64,000 nt of DNA from Dryas octopetala (GCA_963921425.1 OY992834.1:2604001-2668000); one strand, 5' to 3'. Positions 16,502 through 30,480 are shown, counted from the stretch's first letter. A program made the numbers and translations. Notes: a model not told the origin generated them from the sequence alone.

Positions 16502-17949
16502 AAGCAAAACCGCACGAACCTAAGTTATGCCGGAAGCAGTGAGTTATGAGGCATATTCCACCTGTTCAGTTTTGGTGTACGGTAAGTAATCTGGCTGTCT
16601 AGGGAAATAAGGTCCGATCCTTGTATAAATATGTTTAGTATATGAATAATAAAGATATCGAATCCTCGGTTGAAGAGGTGATGCCATTTCATTGTTGCTC
16701 CAAACTCTAAGCACCTGAATGCAATACTCAACTCCTAAGGTAGACAGTATACACACAAGACACAACACAATTTCTCAATAAGGTTGAGCGACCCTGTAGT
16801 TTCCAAGCTATACAAGGTCAAAAAAAATTGCCAATGCCACTACTTTATTTATTTCTTTGGTCAGGGTTGAAATAGTTTGAATTCCATATTTAATTGGGAA
16901 ACATTGAACCTTTTGGTCATGAAAAATTGTGGACAAAAAATTGGAAAAGGTATTATAACCAACCTTAATGAACATTCATGACAAGCTATCCAGAGTTTAC
17001 CTTAGGGCTTTGTACCCGGTAAGAGAGATTATTCAAAAAAATTCATAAAATGATGTGGCATTTAGAAAGAGTAACTGTAACTGGACAAACACATTTGTGC
17101 AAAAGAGTCACCAAACAAAACTCAAAAACAAGGACAATTATCTCTGGCTGGACATTACATAAAGATCAAATTAGCAATCCTATATGAGTACAATCCCTGA
17201 GTGGCTTTAGTGAGTAGTATACTAGAGGCTCTGAAAAGGAGCAGGGTGCAACCTAGTAGCCACTGGCGGTACAGAGACCCCAACGTGTCACCATGGTCGT
17301 CCCCTTTGGATGCATGATCAGGTGGACATGTACTTGTGATCGGATGTCCATGATATGAAACATCCAATAGCAGCACCCCAACCCCCTTATATGGGAGCTG
17401 ACTCCACAAAACTAAAGCAAGCTAAGACCACCATCCTCACAATTCCTGATTGGACTATACATAATGAGAAAAAAGACTAGACTAGTCTTATGGTACCTCC
17501 TACAGTTCTCTCAAAGTGACATAATGGCACAGCAAGTACGCACTCCACATGGGATTTTTGTTCTTCTGTCCTAGTACTAGTACCAACCAAAACTCGACTT
17601 TCACTTTCAAGCTAGCTAGTGAATAGGGAATAGGAGGATGTGACATTTTTCTTGTTGCTTCTACATTTTACTACTGGCTCTTTCTTATAATGATGCCAAC
17701 CAATGCAAAATGATGGTTTTTTTCCCACTATCCAATCCATTCTATGCAATTGTACATATGTTAACTGTTCATTTAGAGATATGATCAACTTTCTTTATTA
17801 GATCAGTTTCTTGAAGAAGATTGGCTGAATGTGCATTTGGGTGAGGTAATAGCAGGAACCAAGAATGACAGGAATTGGGTCCCCTTTGTTCTTTTGTTGT
17901 TGTATTTATTGGACCCAGGGATGGCTATAGCCAATAGGAGAAGAATTTT

Positions 17950-18143
17950 CTCTAAAGCGGATGTCCGCATTTTTCAAAATTTACGAATGTCGATATAGTG
18001 CTGACATGGGGTAGACAGTGTGTCGACACAGATGATGTGCTGTAGCAAGTTCTGAAATTTGGTGTTAACACACTGTCGACCCTATATCGGTACTGTGTCG
18101 ACATCCGCAAATTTTGAAAAATGCGGACATCCTCTTTAGAGAA
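17950..18143. mobile_element. short palindromic MITE (about 194 bp)
   Basis: The left arm begins TTCTCTAAAGCGGATGTCCG and the reverse complement of the right arm begins TTCTCTAAAGAGGATGTCCG. The similarity continues through GCATTTTTCAAAATTT and a GTCGA-rich stem, so most of the element folds into one hairpin. No target duplication was recognised and no other copy is in the window. Confidence 0.7.
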
Positions 18144-21100
18144 GGACTGTATGTAGTTCTTGCTTTGATTCAAAGTTTTTTGAAAAAGCTCCCATGTCTA
18201 GTTTTTAAAGATGGCCTGCTTAATGGCCAAAAAGAAAAAGATGTCCTGCTTAATTATTTAGGTTGAAGCCTAAATATCATAATTCAATAGCCTTGACCTC
18301 GAGCAAGCCAAACAAGCCGGCTTTTCTCTCATTCAAAAGTCCAAAACCAAAATCAGCTTCAGATTGTCTTTGCCCCCCATTTCCAATATGATCTAAATCC
18401 CCAAGCAGACCCACCAGCAAATAATGGTACAGACAATGAGAAAAGCAAACCAGCTTTTAGTGGGATAGTAAGAGGGTGGAACTGTGTTTGTCCTAATTGT
18501 GACTCTTAAAGTATAGTTGTCAATAGATCCAACCTTGTTGGGTCTATCAGTTTCATGGGATTTGCTCTTCAAGAGAACTCATTTGCCCCACTTTATATCT
18601 GCATGACATTGTGATAACTCCACCATCATGTTAGTTGCCTCACTCATGGACCTTCATGTCTCTCCCTCTCTCTATTTTCCACCTACTGTGTCTTCTGTCC
18701 TCTAGTGAGCGATTTGGGATGTGATGTTTGGTTCAGCTCAACCTCAAATGTTTGACCTCTTTCCTCACAAAAAATCTGCAGTAACACACTGATGAATACC
18801 AATATCTTCAATATATGTCATAGTAGAATTCATGATCACCTATATTACCAAGTTTAGTTTAGTAGGAGCAGTATGATTGTTAAGCTTTGCTGAATTATGG
18901 TGCTGCAACACTTTAATCCACTGTTAGTGTGATCCCCAATTACACAGACAATGAATTAAAGAAAGCCACTTCTCACGATCGAATAGTGGTAATCTAATAA
19001 AAAAGAAAACTAAAAGATGAAGATAAAAGAGTAAATGGGTGGTTAAAGGACATGGTATATGGTGGGATTGAATTGCAGCATGAAAATGGTCAAACAGAGA
19101 ATATTATTTATATAAATTCATCAATGATTTGTCGATCTGTAGTATTATTTTGGGTTTGAAAATGGTCTTACTATTTCTTAAGTTTGCTTTTAAACATGTT
19201 GTTTAGCTTCTTCGAGGATGTCATTCAGTGATTGACACATTGGTTGGAAACATCATACCAAAAGCAAAAGAAAGAAAGAGGAAGAAAATTTCCACCACCA
19301 TCCCTTAATTCCCTTGTTGATCATCTTTGTCCAAGACACTTCTGACCTTTTGTTATGCTAGCTGCAATGTAATTTGGCAAATCCGTACATTTGATTAGCC
19401 TTGGCCTTTCCCACTTATCAAATAATTAATCCATAAAATAGAGCTTTTAATGGGGATAGACTACATGCTAGTCAACTGTTGACAAACAAGGTAAACACAG
19501 CATATAATGTATATTTGTTACTGAAGGATGTGATGCCATTTCAGTGCTCCAACACACACTTCCATTCACTTTTGAACAAAAAATAATTAAAAAAAATGCC
19601 TGCCCCTGCAGGAGTATACTCACAATCATCAAAATCAATTATTTTATTAGAATTTTAGGAGCCTTATATACTCGATCACAAAGTAAACGTGCTGGCTAAC
19701 AGGCTAAGGGCCCCTATTTTCTGCAGTTATGATTACATTTTTATTGGACTAAACATGTCGCCAATTAAACCATTTGGGTTTCCAAATAATTTATATAACA
19801 AGTGAAAAAGTAGCAACTCCTTCCATTTATTGCCTTTGCTAGTAAGTTACTCTCTTTTAAGTCTTTTTTTTTTCTTTTTTTAAGTAAAATTTTTATGTAA
19901 TGAGGGTTTATATTTTTTGTGTCTATTTTACGAAATCTAACGCATAATGATAGGGAGAAAGGCTTCGATCGGTTTGCTTTCAAGTTTCGATCAAGTTCAG
20001 GGGACCAACATATTCTTATGTACATATAGTTACAAACTTATAGCGTTTTGAATAATGCAAATCATTATTATAGACAAGAACATGCGTTGCATGTTCTTTA
20101 ATTTGCCCACGTGTATATGTTTTACATGAATGTGACTACCATGGACTCGCAGCCAGATTTATATGGTTTGGGATGAAATAAAAATTGTTATTTAGGGAAA
20201 GAATAGACTGAATGGTAGGGCAAGATCTCTCAGTGTACAGTGTCGTATTTGGGCAAACGTTGGTACATGTTATTATGTTTGTATGTGTATCAGGGCATGG
20301 TTGCAAAAACAAAAGTCCAAAGGAGGAGGAGGGCCTTTGATGTGGCAGATGTTTATGACATAGATATGATTTCAGCAATTAATTTATAGTCTTGGGACTA
20401 TGCCCCACTTACTAGAACCATGTAGAGTGATATAATGCCGACAATTAATAAGCACGGTCTTCGAATGATATATATTTTTTTTATCAATTAATTGTCGTTC
20501 ACGACGGATCATATATATTAAAGGGTTTTTTAAAATTTTGATATCTGAAGTTTAAGTCTCGTTTTAATTAAGTACTTAAATTATTATTTGTTCCAACTAA
20601 GTATTTAAATTATATTTGTCATATATGTTAAAATAGTGAGGAGTATAAATATATATAGATGATTTTTGAAATAACACCTAAAAAATAAACAATTTTAATT
20701 ATAAGATACATTGTGTGTTGAGTTTAAATGAATAATATAATTCGTGTATTAATTTGCATAATGGTATGTTTTAGATCGTTCTTGTATGTATAATATACAT
20801 ATACAAAGAGTAGGTGTGAGATTTCTCACATTAGAATGAGATGTCATTTTTTGGTAGTACTTTGTCATTATGGATTTATGATTTTAAAGTGTAAAAATCG
20901 CAATGTCTAAAATGTGAAAATTAAAACCTAAATAACCAACAAATTTTGGCATTTTCTTAACCTAAATCTGTAGAAATGGATATCACCTAGAAAGCCAATA
21001 TACTCATGTTTGTGGTTATACGCTTTCTTGCCACATACATTTTACAAAAGGTAAAACAGAGAATAAAGATGAATAGAAACCAAACGATCACATTTTCTCT

Positions 21101-22566
21101 TGACACATGACTTTTGTCCTTTCTTTTGTATGATACGTTGGAGCGTCTCCTTCTTGTTGCAAGTGTATGACAAATGCAGTACACTACTCCTTTCTTTCTT
21201 TTCAAGAAAATACACACACTATAACCAACACCAAAAAATACAAAATTTTAGTATAATTTTGGGGTTTTTTATTCTATGGTGATCAATTACAGAACAGAAA
21301 TGAGAATACTATGTGATTGAGACCAGTTCGAGTTTGACAATTTTGCTGCAAATGATGTCCTTCTGGGCCATTTCTATTAAACCAACCTCATCCACTCTGA
21401 AATGTTCTTGATTTATAATCAACTGGGAATTTGGGATTGTACTGCACCCATATATTTTTCTTATAAACCCAAATCCAAAAAAGGTCCCACCAACAGATGT
21501 CTGATGATGGCACATATATATGGGGCACGAAGAGACCCATCTTAAATCTTTTAGTGGATAATGAAAGGCATTGATCGTATATATGTTGTCGACGATATAT
21601 ATGGCACTCATTTTCTACTTATGGTTTAGAATCCAATCAAAATTCTAAGGATTGTTTTGGTACCAACTAATAAGGCTGTCCTTATATATATGCATGACAG
21701 TGTTTCAAACCCACCACCATATATGCCACTCCTGTGCCTCAATCACTTTGACCGTGATTGCCACTCCTGTACCCACCCAATGAAACATTTGTGGGATTTT
21801 TAGATATCTTTTTTGGGTGTTTGGAATGTGGGAAAAAAAAAAAAGAGAATCGTGGCAAGCTATTGTTCAAGTGTTAAACGCCTGAACTTCCCAATTAATT
21901 AATTAATTAATTAATATTTAACTTTTGTTAAACAATGGAATTATTGTCTACCCCACAATTACTCACTCACAAAACGGTCAATAGCTTTTTTTCATTTCAA
22001 AAGTGAAAGGGGTCAAATTCGATTCCTCTTCAAGAGGAGAAGATACCACACATTGGTGTAATATTATAATTTCATAGTGTATTTCCGAATTTTTAATAAG
22101 AGAAAATTACAGATTTGGTCAACTTATTTTATACTTAGTTCAATTTTGGTTCACGATCTTTTTTAAGTTCTGTTTTGGTGCATTAATTGTTTCATTTGTT
22201 CAATAAAGATCCAAATTTGTGACTTTAAATCCTTTGAGTTGTGTTTTCTTCAATTATAATTGAAGTATAAGTTATATTTCATCATTTCTTAGTCATAAAA
22301 ACAAATTTGAAGTATTAGAATCTAAGAAAATTGAGATTGGGTGAAGTTTGAAAAATTAGCAGTTTCGGGTACTCTACTTTGAGGTCAATTATCTTGAGTT
22401 TTAGAATTTCAATTTGAATTATCTTTATATGATTGTAAAGAATAAATGCATAGTTTTAAAATAAGTATATGTTTGCTGAATTTAAGTGAGATTTGATAAG
22501 GTAAAAGACATGTCAAATTTGAGAAAACAAATCTAAACCTTTATTGAACAAATAGAATATAAAATT

Positions 22567-22610
22567 GTATGAATCCATTAGTGAGATTGTATGAATCCAC
22601 TAGTGAGATT
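22567..22610. repeat. 21-bp tandem duplication
   Basis: Two copies of a segment reading GTATGAATCCAYTAGTGAGA follow each other with one difference. Confidence 0.8.
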
Positions 22611-23601
22611 GCTTCTATATGTGCTAACTTTATAGAAATTGAGGAATTAATCCTTGAATTTATTCATCTCATAAATTTCACACTCTACAGAGTAAGAAGC
22701 TTTGTTTTTTCCTTTTCATTTTTTCATATATTACCTTTGAAAATATTATTTATTTGATTTTAATCTCCAACTATAATCATTTTTTATACTGATGTATAAG
22801 ACGACAAATGGTCTTGCGTTCTCCCTCGCCAGTCGCCGCGGTCAAAACGAGGAGGCATTTGCCTGTTTGCCATGCTCAAAACGCCATGTCGTGTGCTTCA
22901 CGGACCAAAACGACCTCTCTTACTAAATTCAAATAAAATGGCATATATACCAAAAAAAAAAAATAATAATAATAATAAAATGGCATTTCTATTAATTTTT
23001 GCACTTTTGCACAAGCCGAAGTCGTTTGATAGCTAAATGGGGAATTTCCAACAGGCATTTTATAGTTTTGGTTTAAATTCTCAGACAGGCATATTGGCCT
23101 CTTGTAAATTGTAAACAGCTATTTCTTTGTAATTAATTATATGCATGTCGATTCTGCTGTCCAATATTATACAGCAAATAATACAAATGCTCATGAACCA
23201 ATACTATATGTCTCTTGTCATGCTAGCTTATTCAGTAATTATGTCTAAAGTAGAAGGCAATTTTGTTCTTGACCATTAAAATCTATTCCATGCAAGTACA
23301 CCATATTCTGCAAGTACACCATTTACCCTTTCTTTTCTGCTTGATGTTCATTACCAAAATCCCTTAAAAATCATATGAGTGAGTGAGGTGGTAGGAGTGG
23401 TGATATCTGTCACAGAATTAGACCCCTACAGAGTACAGATGTGACTGATAGGCCACACCATTTGGCATTTGCATGCCTTTGGTTATTGTAGTCGGTCATT
23501 TCCATGACATGCAAATTGCAAATTGCAAAGCCCCTGTAACTTGTTAGTCTCTGTCATTTTGTTCCTCTGCCACATCCTAGTGAGGAGTGACATGCAAGTC
23601 C

Positions 23602-23728
23602 CTAGCTACTTCCATGGCTTGACAAATTGAAGACACGCAAACCTCTACCTACTTCCATGGCTGACAGATCCTAAACATACAATCCCCTACCTTCTTCCAT
23701 GGCTGATAGATCCTAGACATGCAATGCG
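23602..23728. repeat. about 43-bp tandem repeat, three imperfect units
   Basis: Each unit contains CTWCTTCCATGGCT followed by a variable GACAGATCCTAAACAT-like part. The array is about 0.9 kb upstream of the GA20-oxidase ATG, so it lies in that gene's distal promoter. Confidence 0.7.
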
Positions 23729-24437
23729 CCAACCTCCTTTCTCTCTAATCCTCTGCCTGCCATCTAAGATACAACCTTGTGATTCCAACAGATGAAATTA
23801 ATATTTCTTTGTTTCTTCCTTAACTACCCTCATGTATTCTAGCCATTATAGCCACTACACAACACAAGTCACTCTGTTTTCCCCCCTCTGTTTCTCTTCC
23901 CCTTTGCTACTTTTACTAATTTTAAGCTACTTTGACAAGAGAAATGGAAGAAAATTATGTTTTTAATTAACTCACATGTATATGTGAGAAAAGGAGTCAT
24001 ATGTAAGGGCAACGTATAAAAATTCATTCATTCTTCAACTACTCAATTTATGTAACTCCTAAAGACCCATTAAAGAGGGTTTGGTGCTCTCTCATGTCCG
24101 AGTGGACCTTAGGCACTGAAAATGGTTATACATATTACATAATAATTTATTACAACATATATACACACACAAGCACACAAATCAAAATTGCTGGTCTAGT
24201 AGTTTGCACGATTTAGTGGGTGACACTAGCAATTTTCCTCCCAGAAGGAAATGCCAAATACCATTGGGAAACGCTTTCTGGCAACAACAATAAAGACAAT
24301 AACTCCATTCGAAGAGGGTTCCATTCCCCAATTTTTTCCCATTGAAGGGTCCCTGCCCTGCAATTCACCTATTTTAAGAGGTCCTTTTCTGCAAAAGATA
24401 TAATTCGAACGAGGGGGAGAGAAGCGCAAGAGCTAGC

Positions 24438-24445
24438 TATAAAAG
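24438..24445 (+). promoter_or_regulatory. TATA box of the GA20-oxidase gene
   Basis: TATAAAAG lies 168 bases upstream of the chosen ATG. It predicts transcription starting near 24470 and a 5' UTR of about 140 bases that includes a CT-rich tract. Confidence 0.6.
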
Positions 24446-24612
24446 ATTCCAATGTTTGTTCACTCATCCACCCAATAAGAGCGGCCTTGGCTTTTCTTTC
24501 ATCAGACTTCTCAAACTTATTTCAGTCCCTCTCTCTCTGTGTCTCTCTCTCTAAGCTCTCCAATATCAAACAGAGTCCTCTGAGTCCCATAGTCATACAT
24601 TTTGTTAATGAA

Positions 24613-25941
24613 ATGGCAGTTGAGTGCATGATCACAAACACAAACATGCAATCCATGGCCCAACAACAACACAAAGAAGAAGATGACCAGAACCAGAAAC
24701 CATTAGTTTTCGATGCCTCGGTGCTTCGCTACCAATCCGACATACCAAGCCAGTTCATATGGCCCGACGACGAAAAGCCCTGCAAAAACAGTCCTGAGCT
24801 CCAAGTCCCACTCATAGACTTGGGGGGCTTCCTCTCAGGCGACGCAGAAGCCACCACCAAAGCCTCGAAACTAGTCGGCGAGGCTTGCGAAAAGCACGGC
24901 TTCTTTTTGGTGGTGAACCACGGAGTCGACCAGAAACTAATATCAGATGCACACCGCTACATGGACGACTTCTTTGGACTTCCCCTGTCCGAGAAACAGA
25001 GGGCTCAGAGGAAAGTTGGGGAGCACTGCGGTTATGCCAGTAGCTTCACTGGCAGGTTCTCTTCCAAACTCCCTTGGAAAGAGACACTCTCTTTTCGCTA
25101 CTCCGCCGACAAAATCAATTCGTCCAATATTGTCCGAGATTACTTTACCACCATCATGGGACAAGATTTCGACCAATTCGGGTATGTACAATTAATGTTA
25201 AACATTTCCATCATTTCATCATTTGGGGTTTCTTACATGAATATCTGGAACTTAATTAAGTTATGTGCTGTTGATTAGGAGGGTGTACCAAGATTATGGC
25301 GAGGCTATGAGCATGCTTTCTATGGGGATCATGGAGCTCTTGGGAATGAGTCTTGGTGTGGACAGAGCCCATTTCAAGGAATTTTTCGAAGACAATGATT
25401 CCATAATGAGGCTCAATTACTACCCTCCCTGCCAGAAACCTGAGCAGACTTTAGGCACTGGGCCTCATTGTGACCCAACATCTCTAACCATTCTTCACCA
25501 AGACCAAGTGGGTGGCCTCCAAGTGTTTGTGGACGAACAATGGTGCTCCATTAGCCCAAACTTAAATGCCTTTGTTGTTAACATTGGTGACACCTTCATG
25601 GTAATTGATTACTCAACACTCACTCTGAAATTTCAAATGGGTTTGTAATTTTTTTAATTAATTTTGTTTGATTTCAGGCTCTTTCAAATGGGAGGTTTAA
25701 GAGCTGCTTGCACCGGGCAGTGGTGAACAGCCAAACTCCGAGGAAGTCTCTTGCATTCTTCTTGTGTCCGAGAGATGATAGGGTGGTGAGGCCACCAAGC
25801 GGGTTGGTGGATAGTTTGTACCCGAGAATATACCCGGATTTCACATGGAGGATGTTGCTTGAGTTCACACAGAACCACTACAGAGCAGACATGAAGACCC
25901 TCCAAGTGTTCTCAAACTGGCTTCAACAGAAAACCAACTGA
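24613..25941 (+). CDS. GA20ox: gibberellin 20-oxidase, 3 exons
   Basis: A cytosolic 2-oxoglutarate/Fe(II) dioxygenase that oxidises carbon 20 of GA12 and GA53 to give GA9 and GA20, a rate-setting step of gibberellin synthesis. Exons 24613-25181, 25279-25600 and 25678-25941 join in phase to 1155 nt, 384 residues, the usual family length with the usual two introns. Seen motifs: the GA20ox signature [22 protein letters not shown], iron ligands His253 and Asp255 (GPHCDPTS) and His309, and 2-oxoglutarate-binding Arg319-x-Ser321 in [10 protein letters not shown]. The open frame extends 42 codons upstream of 24613, but the MAVECM start resembles family N-termini and the extension overlaps the predicted leader. 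GA20-oxidases are typically repressed by active gibberellin; no specific element is claimed here. Confidence 0.95.
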
Positions 25942-26342
25942 TCGATCCAAATTACCAAAAACAGATCGAACCTGGCCTGGCCTGCTGGTTATTAATTATG
26001 GGTCATCTTTTCTTTCCTGCCAAACTAAGAAAATGACATGATATGATCGATCCAATTCCAAGGACATGAATGGAGGTGGTAGGCCTGGGAGTTTTCGCTA
26101 AGAGTTGAAAACTAGAAAATGATGGAATTGAGACAAAGGCAAAGTTAGAGGAAAAGCCATATTTTTTCCTACTGTTTCCGGCTCTGTTAATTAGCTAGCT
26201 AGTTTCTTAGTGACCAACAAAAAGCAAGACAAAAGGTGACATAAGCTAGTAGAACTAATAAATTAAGAGCTGGACTCACTCTGTTTTTGTATTTTACTTG
26301 TGTTAATCATAATTTATGTAGAAAGGTTGTCTATAGCATTAC

Positions 26343-26344
<2 letters not shown>

Positions 26345-26396
<52 letters not shown>
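26345..26396. repeat. (CT)n microsatellite
   Basis: Uninterrupted CT dinucleotide run of about 50 bases, 400 bases downstream of the GA20ox stop codon. Confidence 0.95.
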
Positions 26397-26400
<4 letters not shown>

Positions 26401-27344
26401 ACTTAATTTGATGATCAATTTGATCATAGCCGTCCATCATGCATATCAGTTTATAAATGCTCCTAATTAATCCATGATTAGTGGTGGAACCAACTAATAC
26501 ATTTCTTTGAATTGAAAGCTCTTCAACCTACGTGGGTTGGGTTAAAAAGTGAAAAACCAACAGAAAAATCCAATGAAAGAAGTGGCCCACCTAATGGATG
26601 ATTCAGAGTAATAGGATGCTAGAATCCATGGAGGATTGACAGAGCTTTCTTTTGTTGTGTACTCATCTGCAAGAAACTTTGTTTAATTATTTTGGTCTTG
26701 GATTTATTCTTGTATTTTTTTATACCTGGAGATTTGGAGGATTGTGCAATATAGAATGCAGAGGAATACTTGCTACAATTGTCGTGGTGTTTGTCCTTAA
26801 ATGCTGCAACATTCTTCCGATGATATTATAAACATTAATACAGCAATTTTGAAATTTAGGGAGGGGTGGTACGTCTGACCCCACATGACTAGAAGTTCAT
26901 TGTTCTATTAATTATTTCTTAAGACAAAAATTATTATTGTTCTAACTTCTAACAAGGTTGAAAATACCATAGCTGGTCAAAGTAAATGAGGCTGTACAGC
27001 ATGTAAAAATTCTTATAATTGCATGCTTTGATTATGATAACGTTTTTAAACTCAAATAAAAATAGCTGTATTTCACCTCGTTTAACCAAATTAGTACCTT
27101 TGTTAATTAACTAGAAAAGTTTAAGTAGTTTTAGTAAGATATTCAGCACAATTTTATAACTGATAGTTTGATAATTAATGACTAATTTATTAAGAATATA
27201 TAAAAGGATCTAGAGCCTCTCCTTATCTTGACTATTTTCACTTTGAATTTGCAAATGACCATCTCATGAATGACAGTGATTAATTAGTAAACTAAAACAA
27301 ATTGTCTTTGAATTTTGTTATCAAAATATAAGAAAACTCTTGCA

Positions 27345-27441
27345 GTTGGCCAAGCAGTTGTGCTGCCCCCCACCTCACCGGGTTTCGATCCCCCCCTCCC
27401 CCCTCTAGGCCTCTTTCCTTGGCCTCCCTTTGTAACCAAAA
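27345..27441 (+). mobile_element. short tRNA-derived SINE with perfect target duplication
   Basis: A body of about 97 bp starts GTTGGCCAAGCAGTTGTG, like a tRNA A box, and contains GGGTTTCGATCC, like a B box. It ends TTGTAACC followed by an A run. A perfect direct repeat ending AAGAAAACTCTTGCA flanks it (27323-27344 and 27442-27463), up to 22 bases long depending on how the A tail is counted. Such duplications mark LINE-driven retroposition, and the perfect match indicates a recent insertion. Confidence 0.85.
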
Positions 27442-30400
27442 AAAATATAAGAAAACTCTTGCAAGTATTATTGTACATGTAAGAAAGCAGAAACATGTAT
27501 GGAGAATAAATACCGCCACGAGTAATTAAAATAGTAACATGATGTGAGAAGGATTAATTTTATTTGGTTTGATGAGATTGATGATGTAGTTTGTAGGCTT
27601 GTAGCATAAACATTAAAAAGAAAAAAGGGTGTTTGGGTGGAGAGGCAGAGATCGAAGGGCAGTGCACAGCCGCCAGAGGTAAGGACATTGACAGTCCCAT
27701 TCCCGTCTCGCTTCCAAAAGGCCCGCATCACGTGGAAACCATCTGTAGTTTGTTCTGGCTTCTGCCACCACCACCACTTGTACATTTCTAATCCAACTCA
27801 ACTCTCAAAAACAAACATCTTGTGTACAAAACACACAACTATTCCATCCCTTTCATTAAACGACAATTCTTAGGATTTCTCTCATGGATACCCACCTGCC
27901 CCTTACCCCCACCCCCCCTACCTTCTCACTATCTATCTATCTGTACATTTTTTTGTCTTCTCCTTCTCTCACGTACCCTTCCCTAATGAGTTATAACCGT
28001 ACCATAAATATATCTATATATATTTTTTACATTAGATAAAATCAAAATTAGAGACGCATTTTAATCATTTTTTGTTCCCTTATCATTGAATATATAATAA
28101 ATACATGACTAAAATTATAAGTCAAGTATAAACATATAGAAGAGCTAACTCCCTCGTATACTCTTATACGAAATGTAAGGAGTGCATTAAAAAACTCGAA
28201 TAACATTCATTCCCCTTGTTTAATTTCAATTTGGAATGGCAAAACTTCTTTTTTCTATTGGTAATTTTGTCATTATCATACCAAATAATCAAGAAGTAAA
28301 TAAAATTTTTAAAAAATAAAAATAAAAAGAAAGAGAAAATTAGGTTAACCAGCAAATATATAATATAATACACTCCCGTAAAGAAATTAAAAAGATAATA
28401 TCTCTATCTTATAGAGCTCTAGGGCTAGTCCATTTTATAATATATTGTCTCGTGTCATTTTCATCATGTGCGACAAGCAACAATACTTTTTGAACAGATA
28501 AAAGTAAAATTAACAATATGTATGTAGAGGAAGAATAGGAAGTGATCCGAGATCAAAATCATGAATCCATGATAATATTGAATAGCAAGATTGGCTCACC
28601 GCTCTCAAATGTTAATTTGGTCAAGCTTTGCGCTTTTGATGGATATGAAGCACTTGGCGACAAATTAAGGCATGTCAGATCGAGTTGGGGTACTACGTCG
28701 TTTCTGTCCAATAATTAATTAAGTGATATAAATATATTTTACATGGAGATTGAAGAGGATACTGTTTACAATTACGTGCCAGGATGTCCAACGCTTTAAT
28801 CAATCAGCACAAAATCTTATTTCTTCTCTTTTCTTGTCTTTTCCTTCAGAAATATGATGTACGTATAAAGTGTGTCCATGTGTGAATGTGTGATACAAAC
28901 ACAATGAAATGAGCATGCAACATTGAAATCGATATCGATGGGGATTGGGATTGGGAAGACGACGAAGAAGCCCCCTCTTACGTATACGCACCCCCCCGCC
29001 CCTCAAATTTCTTATCTTCTCCATCGTCTCTATATATAAAATTAGAGGTAATTACAATAATATATGTACCACACTTCTATACATGCATGTATGTGTGAGA
29101 GATTTATCTTTAATTTCTCTTTATTATATATATTTCTTAATTTTCTTTTACTTCTTTGTAGATGTATAAAAAGTTTTCATTCTTTTTTTTAAGAGTGATG
29201 ATTATAAAGCTGAAAATATTTTATAAAGAATATTGTATTGAAACATCATCACATTGAAAACTTAGGTAAATATATCTACATGCTGGCAAAAAAGAAAAAA
29301 TCGTATCGATTAATAAAAACAACATTGTTAACTCTCTCTCTATATATATATATATAAAATGAGGTAGCGCGCTTAACGTGACATATTGTATTTACCTGTG
29401 AATATATATATGCATGTGAGTGAAGAGATCCCTTCTCATTTTTCTTCTAATACAATAGTATAGATTAAGATTTTTATTTATACTATTTTATTCAGTTGGT
29501 GTATATACTAATATTCTTAATTAGTATGTAAATGGTAGGATTAGACTTTGCCACGTAACCCTAAATTGAAAATGAGGTTTGGTGCTTTTGTTATGTGACC
29601 TAGCTAGTTTTGTTTGTACTTTTCGTCGCATGGTTGGAGTTGAGTGCATAAAAACGACTTAATTAAGTCCATATCTACACGTCCATACATGTAGAGATAC
29701 CGTCATATATGAATATCAAGCTTTCAACCCTTCTTACTAATTAGTTTGAAAGAAGAGATATGGTTGGAGGAGTCGACTCATTGTCAAGATTTAGCTTTTA
29801 CAACTTTTGTACTTTACAAATAGCACACTGTTACCTTGTCATATTACAATGACATGTGGATTAATAAGGAAAACATATATTAGTTATTAGGTCGAACCCA
29901 ATTAAATATAGCAAATGCAAACCATCTGGGGCATTTTTTATATGAACATTAATTTGTTATCATTTGCATGGCTTTTGTCTGCATGCTTAGGTGCCTACCG
30001 CGCTCGTACGTACTACATATCCCTTTCCCCTTCCTTTTTTTTCTTTTGTTTTTAGAAACTTATAATTACATGATTCGAGTTCAGTTTTCATTACTTGGCA
30101 CTTGGGAGTGAAAAGTTTTTTTTTTTTTTTGACATTAGGAAAGCCCACGATAAATGCTTTTAGTTTATCTTTTGTTATATAACTTTTACATTAATTACGT
30201 ACGTGTCCACTAAAATTATAAATCAGTGGGCTTCTCATGCAATTGGACAAGCCTACAACGGACTATCTTAATCGTTCGTTGGATGCATGGCTGGGCCAAC
30301 TACAGGCTCATCACCTCCCAAACTTGAGCCAGAATTTTACTCGATCTAAACAGAAATCTTGTGGAAAACAACAAACTTTCCTTTCTAATTTATCAATAAA

Positions 30401-30480
30401 AAATGGGTGCTTCTAAATGCATCCAACAATTAGATCAGTAGATGCAAATATGAGAATTCTGCAAAAGATAAACCTGGATA

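Larger units (their letters stand above)
16502..24612. other. 8.1-kb intergenic region, no convincing gene
   Basis: The first few hundred bases should be the 3' UTR of PGM. About 17100-18760 is less AT-rich than the rest and could include an untranslated transcript or remnant regulatory DNA, but the open frames there (up to 84 codons) match nothing recognised. The interval includes a 194-bp inverted-repeat element (17950-18143), two small tandem repeats (22567-22610 and 23602-23728) and the promoter of the downstream GA20-oxidase. Confidence 0.6.
25942..30480. other. intergenic region downstream of GA20ox, no gene seen
   Basis: The first 300-400 bases are probably the GA20ox 3' UTR. There is a CT microsatellite (26345-26396) and a tRNA-derived SINE (27345-27441). 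The segment 27600-27880 is less AT-rich and contains a CACGTG G-box core near 27730, like promoter DNA, but no reading frame follows. The remainder is AT-rich and featureless up to the assembly gap. Confidence 0.55.

Noticed and set aside
17155..17409. 84-codon minus-strand frame downstream of PGM
   Set aside because: No recognised domain, no homologue recalled, no splice continuity; kept only as part of a possibly transcribed block.
21309..21611. 100-codon minus-strand frame
   Set aside because: No recognised domain; isolated, in AT-rich sequence, and could arise by chance in a window of this size.
24487..24612. Upstream in-frame ATG that would extend GA20ox by 42 residues
   Set aside because: The extension lies just after the TATA box, is CT-repeat-derived and does not resemble GA20ox N-termini.
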